Part shown: one piece after another, positions 23,470 to 30,681 of the stretch
How positions within the stretch are numbered: position 1 is the stretch's first letter
How the letters are laid out: each line of letters opens with the position of its first letter
From: a candidate division NC10 bacterium CSP1-5
Lineage (GTDB): Bacteria; Methylomirabilota; Methylomirabilia; Methylomirabilales; CSP1-5
Length of the DNA stretch: 33,958 nucleotides
NCBI GenBank assembly: GCA_001443495.1
Contig: LDXR01000023.1
Coordinates: 1-33,958 of the forward strand
Reading direction: 5' to 3'
Position numbers and translations under genes: made by a program
Notes under the pieces: generated by a model
Told to the model about the DNA's origin: nothing
Seen by the model: only the letters and a program-made list of their open reading frames with translations
The model's database searches: none

Positions 23470-24699
23470 TTAGAAGCCGAGAGACCGCCGGCGCTGCTGT
23501 GGGAAGGGCCCGCTCCCCTGCTGGGGGCGCCGGGATCCATCCCGTGCGCCCAATCCGACCACGACCGACTGCCCCTCTGTGACGTCCCCCTCGAGGACCT
23601 CGGTGAAGTATTCGTCGCTCAATCCGAGCTTGACCGCCACCCCGCTGAGCCGCCCCTCATCGAGGATCCAGATCTGCGATGGCCCGCGAGCCTTTTCCTG
23701 GGCCGAGAGGGGCTCCCCGTTAGGAGAGGGGGGCTTGAACCGCAGCGCCGCGTTGGGAATCTTGAGGACGTCCGCCCGCCTGTCCACGAGGATCTTCACG
23801 TTCGCGGTCAACCCCGGCTTGAGTTTCAAATCGGGATTGACCACCGTGACCACCACGTCATAGGTCACCACATTTTGCTGCACGATCGGGGCCTGGCGGA
23901 TCTGGACCACCTGACCCTTAAACATCTCCCCCGGAAAAGCGTCCACGGTAAAGCTCGCCTGCTGGCCCACCTGAATCCGGCTGATGTCCGCCTCGTCCAC
24001 GTTGGTATCCACCTGCATCTTGGTGAGGTCCTCGGCGATCAAGAAGAGCGTCGGGGCCTGGAGCGACGCGGCCACCGTCTGCCCGACATCGACGTTCCTC
24101 GCAATCACCACGCCATTGACCGGAGCGTAAATATAGCTGCGGTCGAGGTCCACCTGAGCCGCTCGAAGGGCGGCGAGCGCCGCCTCGACTCGGGCGGCCG
24201 CCGAGTCGTAGCTGGCCTGGGCCGAGTCCCGCTCCTCCTGGGAGATCCCCCCCTCCTGAAAGAGGGCAGCGCGGCTGTCCCGTTTGATCTTGGCATCCTT
24301 GACAGTCACCCTGGCATTGTCCACGTCGGCCTTCGCTTGGTTGACCTTGGCCTCGAAAGTATCCGGGTCGATCCGAGCGATGAGCTGCCCCTTTTCCACC
24401 CGAGAGTTGAAGTCGGCGTACAGATTCTTGATCCTTCCAGAGATTTGGCTCCCCACCTGGACGGTGATCACGGCGTTCAGCGTTCCGCTGGCCGAGATCG
24501 TCGCGACGATCTCCCCCCGCTCGACCGGCGCGGTCCGGTACTTGGGGCTCTTTTCTGAGCGGAGCCAGGCCACGCCGCCGGCCCCGATGAAAAGGGCGAG
24601 GAGGACAAGGATGCCGATGATCCTCGCCTTGGGCCGTCCCATAATGGTCATCACCGCCTCTCGGATGCTCGGACTCTTATCGGACCCTCGAGCTTTCAC
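23470..24699 (-). CDS. MacA-like periplasmic adaptor (membrane fusion protein)
   Basis: Predicted 409 residues. A cytoplasmic N-tail and one transmembrane helix (about 27-46) precede a lipoyl/barrel-sandwich half ([30 protein letters not shown]), a helical hairpin of two long Ala-rich helices (about 110-170), the second lipoyl half ([21 protein letters not shown]), beta-barrel ([24 protein letters not shown]) and membrane-proximal domains. This is the MacA pattern, linking MacB to TolC. I chose GTG 24699 since GGAGG lies six bases upstream; ATG 24651 with GAGG is a shorter alternative. The C-terminus is Gly/Gln/Arg-rich. Confidence 0.92.
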   Translation of the reverse strand: MKARGSDKSPSIREAVMTIMGRPKARIIGILVLLALFIGAGGVAWLRSEKSPKYRTAPVERGEIVATISASGTLNAVITVQVGSQISGRIKNLYADFNSRVEKGQLIARIDPDTFEAKVNQAKADVDNARVTVKDAKIKRDSRAALFQEGGISQEERDSAQASYDSAAARVEAALAALRAAQVDLDRSYIYAPVNGVVIARNVDVGQTVAASLQAPTLFLIAEDLTKMQVDTNVDEADISRIQVGQQASFTVDAFPGEMFKGQVVQIRQAPIVQQNVVTYDVVVTVVNPDLKLKPGLTANVKILVDRRADVLKIPNAALRFKPPSPNGEPLSAQEKARGPSQIWILDEGRLSGVAVKLGLSDEYFTEVLEGDVTEGQSVVVGLGARDGSRRPQQGSGPFPQQRRRSLGF

Positions 24700-24720
24700 A
24701 CCCTCCCTCCGGTACCTAGC

Positions 24721-24734
24721 TTCCTGTGCAGGAA
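24721..24734. promoter_or_regulatory. small dyad upstream of the adaptor gene
   Basis: TTCCTG and CAGGAA flank two bases in the 48-base gap between the Spy/CnrX-like gene and the adaptor gene. It could be an operator or a small mRNA hairpin; nothing else supports a function. Confidence 0.25.
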
Positions 24735-24747
24735 TCAGTGCAAGAGC

Positions 24748-25134
24748 CTACCGTTCGCCCCGCTGCTCTCTCTCCGCGTCCCACGCCTTGAGGAAGGCCT
24801 CAAACCGGGGCTGCTGGTCTGGGGTCAGCATAGCCCGGATCCGTCCGCGGGCCCGCTCCTTGATCTCGCTCACCTGGGGCGCGATCGTCTTCCTGACCTC
24901 CGCGAACTCACCCCGGGTATCGTCCAGGATCCGATCAAGCTCCTTCCGCTGATCAGAGGTCAGTTGCACGTCCCGGGTCAGCAAGGAGACATACCGCTCC
25001 CGATCGAAACGCCCCCCTCGTCCTTCGGCCGATGCTCCATACGACCGCTCATACAGGCGGAGCCCCATAGCCCCGGCGGCCAGTCCCAGCGTAAAGACCA
25101 ACGTGTAGACGATGACGTGGACTCGTCCCCTCAT
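24748..25134 (-). CDS. Spy/CpxP/CnrX-like periplasmic sensor or chaperone
   Basis: Predicted 128 residues. One N-terminal membrane helix (about 7-26) anchors or exports the protein; the rest is an all-helical domain with the LTSDQRKELDRIL and LTPDQQPRFEAFLKAW repeats (LTxxQ) of the Spy/CpxP/heavy-metal-resistance family. In such systems the protein senses metal ions or misfolded protein and acts on the anti-sigma factor. ATG 25134 overlaps the anti-sigma stop (ATGA). The likely complex is sensor, anti-sigma and sigma, as in CnrX-CnrY-CnrH; the CnrX metal ligands are not evident to me, so protein-damage sensing is equally possible. Confidence 0.82.
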   Translation of the reverse strand: MRGRVHVIVYTLVFTLGLAAGAMGLRLYERSYGASAEGRGGRFDRERYVSLLTRDVQLTSDQRKELDRILDDTRGEFAEVRKTIAPQVSEIKERARGRIRAMLTPDQQPRFEAFLKAWDAEREQRGER

Positions 25135-25586
25135 GGCGTCCGTTCTTCCGCTTCGAGGATCGATGCCAGGATCTGATCATGGGTCGGCCGGGGAATCCCC
25201 AGGAACGAGGAGGTCTCGGAGCCACCCGCCGGAGAGTCCAGGAAGGACAGGACCGGCGAGGGAGGAGGCGGGGAGAGGAGATAAGCCCCGCTCGCCAGCA
25301 TCAACGTCAGGCTGGCCAGGGTCGGGACGAGGAGCCTGATCCCGAATCGCGAGGCGACGGGTGGAGCTGCGGCCTCACCCAGCCGGGCTCGAAGCCGAGC
25401 CATGAAATAGGGGGATGGCTCGTCGTCAGCCGCCAACGCCTGGAGCAGGAGTCGGGTCAGTCGCCGGGTCCGGGCGACCGCCGCGCAGTGCGGACACGCC
25501 CGGAGATGTAGGGCAAGGGCGTCGGCCTCAGCAGATGCAAGGGCCCTCCGCCGGTCGAGCGTCTCTTTCGCCTCGCGGCACTTCAT
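25131..25586 (-). CDS. zinc-finger anti-sigma factor, membrane anchored
   Basis: Predicted 151 residues. The N-terminal cytoplasmic domain MKCREAKETLDRRRALASAEADALALHLRAC-type layout carries the HxxxCxxC zinc motif (His-Leu-Arg-Ala-Cys-Pro-His-Cys). One transmembrane helix (about 84-105) is followed by a proline-rich periplasmic tail. This is a classic ZAS-domain anti-sigma factor that holds its ECF sigma at the membrane until a signal triggers release. ATG 25586 has GGAGG five bases upstream and overlaps the sigma stop as ATGA; the longer upstream reading lies inside the sigma gene and is not used. Confidence 0.87.
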   Translation of the reverse strand: MKCREAKETLDRRRALASAEADALALHLRACPHCAAVARTRRLTRLLLQALAADDEPSPYFMARLRARLGEAAAPPVASRFGIRLLVPTLASLTLMLASGAYLLSPPPPSPVLSFLDSPAGGSETSSFLGIPRPTHDQILASILEAEERTP

Positions 25587-26191
25587 CCTTCCCTCCCGCC
25601 CCGATGACTCTCTCCGCCAAGGAGCGTGCGCAAAGCGCGCCGGGCCCGGAACAGGCGGAGACGCACTGCCATCTCTGAGCATCCGAGGATTCTCGCCACT
25701 TCCCTCGTTTCCATTCCCTCTCGCTCCTTCAAGAGGAGCACAGCCCGATCCTGCGGGGTGAGCTGGCCCAACAGCTTTTCCGCCAGGTCCCGGAGGAACA
25801 GGCGATCGATCTCACCAGGGGCGCTTTCATCCCGCGCCAGCCTATCGAGCACCGTCGTCTCGTCCGAACCCAGCTCGGAAAAAGATCGCTCCTGCCGCCA
25901 GCGAAGACGGCGGAGGTGATCGATGCACAGATTGACCGCGATCCGGGCCAGCCACGAGCCCACAGACGAACCGTGCTGGACCTGTCCCAGCGATCGATAG
26001 GCCCGGAGGAATGCCTCCTGCCCAATATCTTCCACCTCGGCACCCGGTACCATCCCCCGAATAACGCGAAACACCAACCGCCTATACCGGTGAACCAGCA
26101 CTTCAAAGGCCTGCTCCTCTCCTGCCAGGGTCCGACGGACCAGATCTCCATCCGAAGCCTGGTCTCCAAGATCGGGTTGCCCCTCACCCAT
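25583..26191 (-). CDS. ECF (RpoE-type) RNA polymerase sigma factor
   Basis: Predicted 202 residues. Sigma region 2 spans about 25-98, with the EDIGQEAFLRAYRSL block and the DNA-melting/-10 segment SWLARIAVNLCIDHLRR. Region 4 spans about 140-188 as a helix-turn-helix (ETREVARILGCSEMAVRLRLFRARRAL) that reads the -35 box. It directs RNA polymerase to an envelope-stress or metal regulon and is held by the anti-sigma factor encoded next. ATG 26191 has AAGG about eight bases upstream. An ECF-type promoter just before it (TGAAAC-N17-CGTC) suggests autoregulation. The downstream MacAB/Slp genes are likely targets. Confidence 0.93.
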   Translation of the reverse strand: MGEGQPDLGDQASDGDLVRRTLAGEEQAFEVLVHRYRRLVFRVIRGMVPGAEVEDIGQEAFLRAYRSLGQVQHGSSVGSWLARIAVNLCIDHLRRLRWRQERSFSELGSDETTVLDRLARDESAPGEIDRLFLRDLAEKLLGQLTPQDRAVLLLKEREGMETREVARILGCSEMAVRLRLFRARRALRTLLGGESHRGGREG

Positions 26192-26207
26192 GTCCCACTA
26201 CCTTATA

Positions 26208-26236
26208 GAGACGTATCGCATGGTAGGGATGTTTCA
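26208..26236 (-). promoter_or_regulatory. ECF-sigma-type promoter, probable autoregulation site
   Basis: On the minus strand TGAAAC (26236-26231) and CGTCTC (26213-26208) are spaced by 17 bases, matching the AAC/CGTC pattern of ECF promoters such as those of Bacillus SigM/SigW. CGATACGT is repeated just upstream of each box. The expected transcript start is only about ten bases before the sigma ATG, which leaves a very short leader. Confidence 0.6.
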
Positions 26237-26360
26237 ACGTATCGAAAGGCCTGTGTCCAGGGTCCCCTTGCGATGTTCGGTGTCGCCGAAGGACTCTCGT
26301 GTGCCACGGGGGAGGAGGCGTGTCGGAGATGGCCGTCGTCGAGGAAGGTACCCGCCATCG

Positions 26361-28454
26361 TCAAGACGGAGCGGGCTGAGAACCGGATCGCGGAGGGGTG
26401 GGGGTTCCCGGGCCGATCCCCCCCGAGGGGAGGACAGGGGCAGAAGGGGTGGCGGGCAGCGTAAAGGTAAAGGTGCTCCCCCGATTCTCTCCCTCACTCT
26501 CGACCGAGATCTCTCCGCCCTGAAGCTCGACGAGCCGCTTGGCCAGCGTCAGCCCAAGGCCAACGCCCGGGATCCGGCTGGCAACGGCATTCTGGCCTCG
26601 GCCAAAAGGATCAAAGATCCGCTGTCGGTCCTCCGGCCGAACCCCGATCCCGTTATCCCTCACGGAGACGGCCAGGGTGCCCGGGTCGCGGAGACAGGCG
26701 GACACGGTGACCTCGCCTCGGTCGGCGGTGAACTTGAGCGCATTGGAGACCAGGTTCAGGAGGATCTGCCGGAACTGATGCAGGTCACCCCGCATCGGGG
26801 GAAGCCGCGGCTCGCCCTGGACCGTGAATGCGATCCCCCTGTTCTCCGCCTGGGGGGCCATCAAGGCACTCACCTCCTCGAGGACGGCGAGGGGGCTGAA
26901 CTCCTCCGCGAAGAACGTTCTCCGACCCACGTCGTCCTGGGCGAGTTCCAGTAGGTCATTGGCCAATTTCAGGATGTGCTGCGCGCTGCCGTAGATGTTC
27001 TGCAGGTACTGCTGCTGACGCGTCGACAGGGGGCCGACCCGCTTGTCCTGGAGGAGCTCGGCGTACCCCAGAATCCCCGTGAGCGGCGTCCGCACTTCCT
27101 GGGAGAGCTGAGAGATGAACTTGTTCTTTTGGTTGTGGGTCTCGAGGAGCTGCTGGTTCGTCTGGAGAAGTTGATCGTGGAGCTGGGCGCTTTCCAGGGC
27201 CGTGGCCGCATGATTCGCGATGGCGGAGAGGAGGGCAAGGTCTGCCTCCCCGAACGGCGTCCGGTCGGTCCGATTAATGAGCTGAATCACCCCGAGGACC
27301 TTCTCCGCAGTCTTCACCGGGACGCAGAGCACGGACCGGGTATCCGAACCGATCAGGGCATCGACCCGGGTGGAAAACATGGGGTGCTTCCTGACATCGG
27401 GGATGACGAGCGCCTCTCCGGTCGAGGCCACCCAGCCGGCGATCCCCTCCTCCGCCGCGACACGCAGCCCCTGCAGCAATTCCCGCCGCTCCCCCAGGAC
27501 CACCGCGAAGGTGAGCTCCCCGGTCTCCTCCTTGAGGAGCAGCGAGCCGGCCTCGACCTTCATCAGCTCCACCACCTGCTCCATCACCAACCGCAAGAGG
27601 AGGGGGAAATCGAGCGTCGACGTAAAGGCGGCCGTCACCTGGTTCAGCACGCTCATCTCCTGGAGCCGCTGGTGCACGTGGCTGATGTCCTGGAGGATCA
27701 TGACGCCGCCTGCCGGCCTGTTGTCCTCGGTCAAACCGGTCATCGTCACCTTCAGGACCAGCCCGCCGTATTGAAACTCGAACTCTTCCCGCCCGCCGGA
27801 CTGCTCCATCCGTCGAATCGCCGCCGGGATGGGGTCGCCGAACACGGACGCGATGGGGACGGTGACGAGCTCTGTCTCTGATCGCCCGAGCAGCCGGACG
27901 CCGGCCGGATTGACATAGACGACCTGATGGGCCTCGTTGAACTCGATGACCGCCTCTCCCAGCGCGGCCAGCAAGGTGTCTAGGTGTCGCTTGATCGAGA
28001 GGAGCTCGCGCGCGATGACGCGGGGCCGCACGTCCTCGAGCCCCACCATGACCGGGGGCCCCGCGTCCACCTCCGCCCTGTCCAGGCGCCGGACGATGTC
28101 CAGGATGTCCACCACCATGGCATCCATGCGGCGCTTGGCCACATAGGCCTTCGCCCCCATCTCCTGCAGCTCCTGGGCGCTGGGAAGGCCCTCGGCGATG
28201 GTCGCGGTCACGACGACGACGGGGATGTGGGAGAGCTGGGGATCTTGCGACAGGTGGCGGCAGAGTTGGCGCCCATCCATCACGGGCATGATCAGGTCCG
28301 TGACGATGAGATCCGGCGGATGGCGCCGGGCTTGCTCCAGCGCCTCGAGGCCGTTCCGGGCCTTGGAGACGATAAAGCCCGCTTCCCCCAGCGCATCCCC
28401 CACGCCGGCGAGGATGATTTCGTCGTTATCGACGATCAGGATTTCCTTGGCCAC
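26361..28454 (-). CDS. REC-PAS-GAF-histidine-kinase-like protein with glutamine at the H-box
   Basis: Predicted 697 residues. The receiver domain (1-125) keeps Asp9/Asp11, phospho-acceptor Asp53 (VTDLIMPVMDG), Thr83 region and Lys107. PAS (about 165-280), GAF (about 290-430) and a dimerisation helix follow. The H-box reads FISQLSQEVRTPLTGILGY: the phosphorylatable His of SHELRTPL is Gln (codon 27101-27099, about residue 452). The ATPase domain looks intact, with LLNLVSNALKF, VRDNGIGV, DPFGRG and GVGLGLTLAKRL. The protein could be a pseudokinase or regulate through its receiver and ATP domains. GTG 28454 follows GGGAG and a good sigma-70 promoter. No membrane segment is seen. Confidence 0.88.
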   Translation of the reverse strand: MAKEILIVDNDEIILAGVGDALGEAGFIVSKARNGLEALEQARRHPPDLIVTDLIMPVMDGRQLCRHLSQDPQLSHIPVVVVTATIAEGLPSAQELQEMGAKAYVAKRRMDAMVVDILDIVRRLDRAEVDAGPPVMVGLEDVRPRVIARELLSIKRHLDTLLAALGEAVIEFNEAHQVVYVNPAGVRLLGRSETELVTVPIASVFGDPIPAAIRRMEQSGGREEFEFQYGGLVLKVTMTGLTEDNRPAGGVMILQDISHVHQRLQEMSVLNQVTAAFTSTLDFPLLLRLVMEQVVELMKVEAGSLLLKEETGELTFAVVLGERRELLQGLRVAAEEGIAGWVASTGEALVIPDVRKHPMFSTRVDALIGSDTRSVLCVPVKTAEKVLGVIQLINRTDRTPFGEADLALLSAIANHAATALESAQLHDQLLQTNQQLLETHNQKNKFISQLSQEVRTPLTGILGYAELLQDKRVGPLSTRQQQYLQNIYGSAQHILKLANDLLELAQDDVGRRTFFAEEFSPLAVLEEVSALMAPQAENRGIAFTVQGEPRLPPMRGDLHQFRQILLNLVSNALKFTADRGEVTVSACLRDPGTLAVSVRDNGIGVRPEDRQRIFDPFGRGQNAVASRIPGVGLGLTLAKRLVELQGGEISVESEGENRGSTFTFTLPATPSAPVLPSGGIGPGTPTPPRSGSQPAPS

Positions 28455-28490
28455 GCTCTCCCCCACGCCTACTCTAGCAACGCGTATGCC

Positions 28491-28520
28491 AATATACGGG
28501 ATTCCCCCCGCCTTTGACAA
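28491..28520 (-). promoter_or_regulatory. sigma-70 promoter of the REC-PAS-GAF kinase-like gene
   Basis: On the minus strand TTGTCA (28520-28515) and TATATT (28496-28491) are spaced by 18 bases, each matching consensus at five of six positions. Transcription should start near 28484, about 30 bases before the GTG start. This rules out the in-frame TTG at 28520, which is part of the -35 box. Confidence 0.65.
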
Positions 28521-28645
28521 GCCTGTCTTACCCTCCGCGTCCCTGGCTCAACCCCCGCCCCCCACGCCGACCTTCCCTTAGGGAACCAAATCAGCCCCAC
28601 CTCGTTGGCGCGTGTCAAAACACACATTAGAGGAACAGAAAGGCG

Positions 28646-28731
28646 GGAGCAATAAAGCAATGGAACAATAGACCGCATTCTCGCAATGGTCTTAGACCCT
28701 ATTGTCCAATGCTCCATTGCTCGAATGCTCT
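28646..28731 (+). repeat. intergenic repeat element, copy C (diverged, no AAAGTAAACG hairpin)
   Basis: Left-arm octamers related to GCAATGGA/ACAATAGA (about 28649-28672), a short spacer, and the same octamers inverted (about 28698-28728). The body resembles copies A and B, but the 13-bp cap hairpin is absent and the tmRNA terminator directly follows. Confidence 0.7.
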
Positions 28732-28773
28732 GAAAATAAAAAGGCCCCGGTTCCCCGGGGCCTTTTTATTTTC
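28732..28773. terminator. bidirectional intrinsic terminator after tmRNA
   Basis: A perfect 19-base-pair stem (28732-28750 with 28755-28773) around the tetraloop TTCC. Each arm combines an A/T-rich end with a GGCCCCGG core, so on either strand a GC stem is followed by TTTTTATTTT. It begins one base after the CCA of tmRNA. Confidence 0.92.
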
Positions 28774-29126
28774 TGGTGGAGGCGGCGGGAATTGAACCCG
28801 CGTCCGAGAACGAGCCCATAGAAGCCTCTACATGCTTATCCTGTGTTTTGATCTCGTCGGTGAAAACCCCCACAGGCAGGGTTCATTCACCGACCAGCCC
28901 TTTTGTTCTCGCCCCCCTCCCCCGGGCCGGAGAAGGGAGGCCAGCTCACCTGTATGACGCCTTACCCTACCCAGTAAGCGAGGCCAGGGAGGCGTGGCTG
29001 CTAGTTAGGCAGCCAGTGCCAATTCAGCGTTGGCAGTTGTGTTTTTCCCACCGGTTTTACGAGGGTGATGGGACCTCGGCATGCCACCTCTACCAACCGC
29101 GTCCCCGTCGAAACCGTTTCGCCCCC
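28774..29126 (-). ncRNA. ssrA: transfer-messenger RNA (tmRNA)
   Basis: About 353 bases. The 5' end GGGGGCGAAACGGTTTCGACGG and 3' end with TTCAATTCCCGCC and an encoded CCA can pair as the alanine-type acceptor stem (GGGGGCG with CGCCTCC); the GGACGCGGGTTCAA region is the conserved T-arm. The tag reading frame (29034-29005) runs from GCC and encodes ANAELALAA then TAA, a typical ALAA-ending degradation tag; the exact resume codon is inferred. Several hairpins in the middle match pseudoknot regions. tmRNA with SmpB frees stalled ribosomes and tags the nascent chain. smpB lies about 100 bases upstream on the same strand. Confidence 0.96.
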
Positions 29127-29129
29127 TTT

Positions 29130-29145
29130 GCGGCCTTGCGGCCGC
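29130..29145 (-). other. GNRA-type hairpin next to the tmRNA 5' end
   Basis: On the minus strand GCGGCC and GGCCGC flank the tetraloop GCAA, four bases before the predicted tmRNA 5' end. It may mark the 5' processing point of a longer smpB-ssrA transcript. Confidence 0.45.
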
Positions 29146-29153
29146 GGTGAAAT

Positions 29154-29233
29154 GGTGATTGGTGTTTAGTGATTAGTGATTGATGAAAACGCCCTTTCCC
29201 CCACCAACCACTAGTCACCATCCACTAGCCACT
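29154..29233. repeat. inverted arms of degenerate heptamers between tmRNA and smpB
   Basis: The left arm (29154-29186) has four to five heptamers of consensus AGTGATT/GGTGATT, and the right arm (29201-29233) has the same type inverted (AGTGGAT, AGTGGCT on the minus strand). A short spacer with a run of C separates the arms. The smpB stop TAG is part of a right-arm unit. Confidence 0.75.
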
Positions 29234-29686
29234 TCGTGCCTTCTTTAAAGCGTCGGCGACTTCCCGTTCCTGGACCCGTCGCTTGACATCCTCGCGCCTG
29301 TCGTACTGCTTTTTCCCCCGCGCCAGCGCCAACTCCACCTTCACCCGGCCATTCTTGAGGTAGAGGCTCAACGGCACAAGGGTGAGTCCCTTCTCCTGGA
29401 CTTTCCCGATGAGGCCCCGTATCTCATGCCGATGCAACAGCAGCTTCCTGGGGCGCAGCGGGTCATGATTGAGCCGATTGGCCGGGGCGTACGGACTCAC
29501 GTGACAATTGAGCAGGTAGACCCCGTCCCGCTCCAGAGCCGCATAGCTGTCCTTGAGATTCGCGCGCCCCTCCCTGAGCGACTTCACCTCGCTGCCGGTC
29601 AATGCGATGCCGGCTTCGAAGACCTCTTCGATGTGGTAGTCGTAGCGCGCCTTCCGATTCGTGGCGAGCACCCTGCCCTGCGCCAT
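29225..29686 (-). CDS. smpB: SsrA-binding protein SmpB
   Basis: Predicted 153 residues, normal length. The N-terminus VLATNRKARYDYHIEEVFEAGIALTGSEVKSLREGRANLKDSYA is characteristic in composition and motif order; further on, HVSPYAPANRLNHDPLRPRKLLLHR and the C-terminal tail KKQYDRREDVKRR complete the family signature. SmpB binds tmRNA and mimics the anticodon stem in the stalled ribosome. ATG 29686 has AAGGAGGG directly upstream. It lies upstream of ssrA, and the stop codon falls in a heptamer repeat. Confidence 0.98.
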   Translation of the reverse strand: MAQGRVLATNRKARYDYHIEEVFEAGIALTGSEVKSLREGRANLKDSYAALERDGVYLLNCHVSPYAPANRLNHDPLRPRKLLLHRHEIRGLIGKVQEKGLTLVPLSLYLKNGRVKVELALARGKKQYDRREDVKRRVQEREVADALKKARSG

Positions 29687-29721
29687 CCCTCCTTACTCCT
29701 GCCCGCGCGGCCGCCGACTCT

Positions 29722-30681
29722 TTAAGGATACGCACTTTTGCCTCTTTTTTCAAGTTCTTCTCCCGGTTTTCGAGGCGCGACACTCCCCCCACTCCATAGC
29801 ACCCAGAGACCCGGCAGGCCCCGGATCGGTACCCCGCGCGTGATCAGGCCTTCGGCAGCGAGGACGTCGAGCGCCCTTTCCACCTCGGGGAGGGACACGT
29901 CAAAGAGCCGAGTCATGATCCGCTCCTGACTCGCGATGGCATTCCTGAGGTGCTGCGTCACCACTTGGAGGACTGCATCGGCCCGCGGAAGCCTTTCTCC
30001 CATCATGATCTGCTCGGGCAGCCAGTTCTCCAGCAGATCCCAGCGGTAGCAGAAGGAGGGCTCGTAGATCTCTTCGGTCTTGACCACCCACAGCTTCCGT
30101 TGCAGCTCGGTCATGGCGCGCTCGAATTCCCGCGTCCGGTCCGATGCCTGGAGTCCCGTCCGGCGGCGAAGCGCGGGTGTGTCCGTGGGGCTCGTCTCTA
30201 TCAAGGCATCCATGATGCGAAGGGCGGTCCGGCCGAGACGCCCGTCGCGATAGTCCGCCAGGGAGTCGCCGCTCCGCCTTCCCTCACGGATCAGGGCCAC
30301 GAAGGCGGGAAGGAGCTCGAGCGAGACGAGCGTCGGCCTTCCCTTGAGGAGCTTGCCATAATAGACGAGGCGCTTGGCCGGGAGGATGTCCTTCAGCTCC
30401 CAGGTGAGGAGCACTCCCGGATCATGGTGGGTATGCTTGGGCCAGCGGGGATGCCGGCGGCCAGAGACGGCTACCCAGAGGCAAGGGGCGGAGAGGCCAA
30501 AGGTGCTGAAGGTGAAGGAGTAGCCGACCTGACGGACGAAACGAAGGGCATCCCGTTCGGTCCGCACTCTGAGGTGCGGAAGCCGATGAAACGTCCGATC
30601 CCTGAGGGCCTCCAGGATCGCCCGTGTGAGGGGGAATCGACTCGGGTGGGCGGTCCTGCGGTTAGCGGCTGCGGAGGGCAT
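29722..30681 (-). CDS. putative winged-helix (AlkZ/YcaQ-related) protein
   Basis: Predicted 319 residues. I do not recognise it with certainty. The N-half has FVRQVGYSFTFSTFG, PCLWVAVSGRRHPRWPKHTHHDP, LTWELKDILPAKRLVYYGKLLKGRP and LVSLELLPAFVAL; the C-half, FERAMTELQRKLWVVKTEEIYEP and VERALDVLAAEGLITRGVPI, suggests winged-helix modules as in AlkZ/YcaQ-type DNA glycosylases. I cannot find the QxD or QxQ catalytic motif of YcaQ, so glycosylase activity is not supported. I chose ATG 30681, overlapping the DGQHR gene by 20 bases; the longer reading runs in that gene. Overlap implies joint expression with the DGQHR protein. Confidence 0.6.
   Translation of the reverse strand: MPSAAANRRTAHPSRFPLTRAILEALRDRTFHRLPHLRVRTERDALRFVRQVGYSFTFSTFGLSAPCLWVAVSGRRHPRWPKHTHHDPGVLLTWELKDILPAKRLVYYGKLLKGRPTLVSLELLPAFVALIREGRRSGDSLADYRDGRLGRTALRIMDALIETSPTDTPALRRRTGLQASDRTREFERAMTELQRKLWVVKTEEIYEPSFCYRWDLLENWLPEQIMMGERLPRADAVLQVVTQHLRNAIASQERIMTRLFDVSLPEVERALDVLAAEGLITRGVPIRGLPGLWVLWSGGSVAPRKPGEELEKRGKSAYP

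Noticed and set aside
28455-28520. TTG start at 28520 for the kinase-like protein
   Set aside because: It falls in the -35 box of a good sigma-70 promoter; GTG 28454 has GGGAG upstream and starts directly at the receiver domain.
29722-30681. Calling the winged-helix protein a DNA glycosylase (YcaQ/AlkZ)
   Set aside because: The catalytic QxD/QxQ motif could not be found, so only a structural-class resemblance is claimed.
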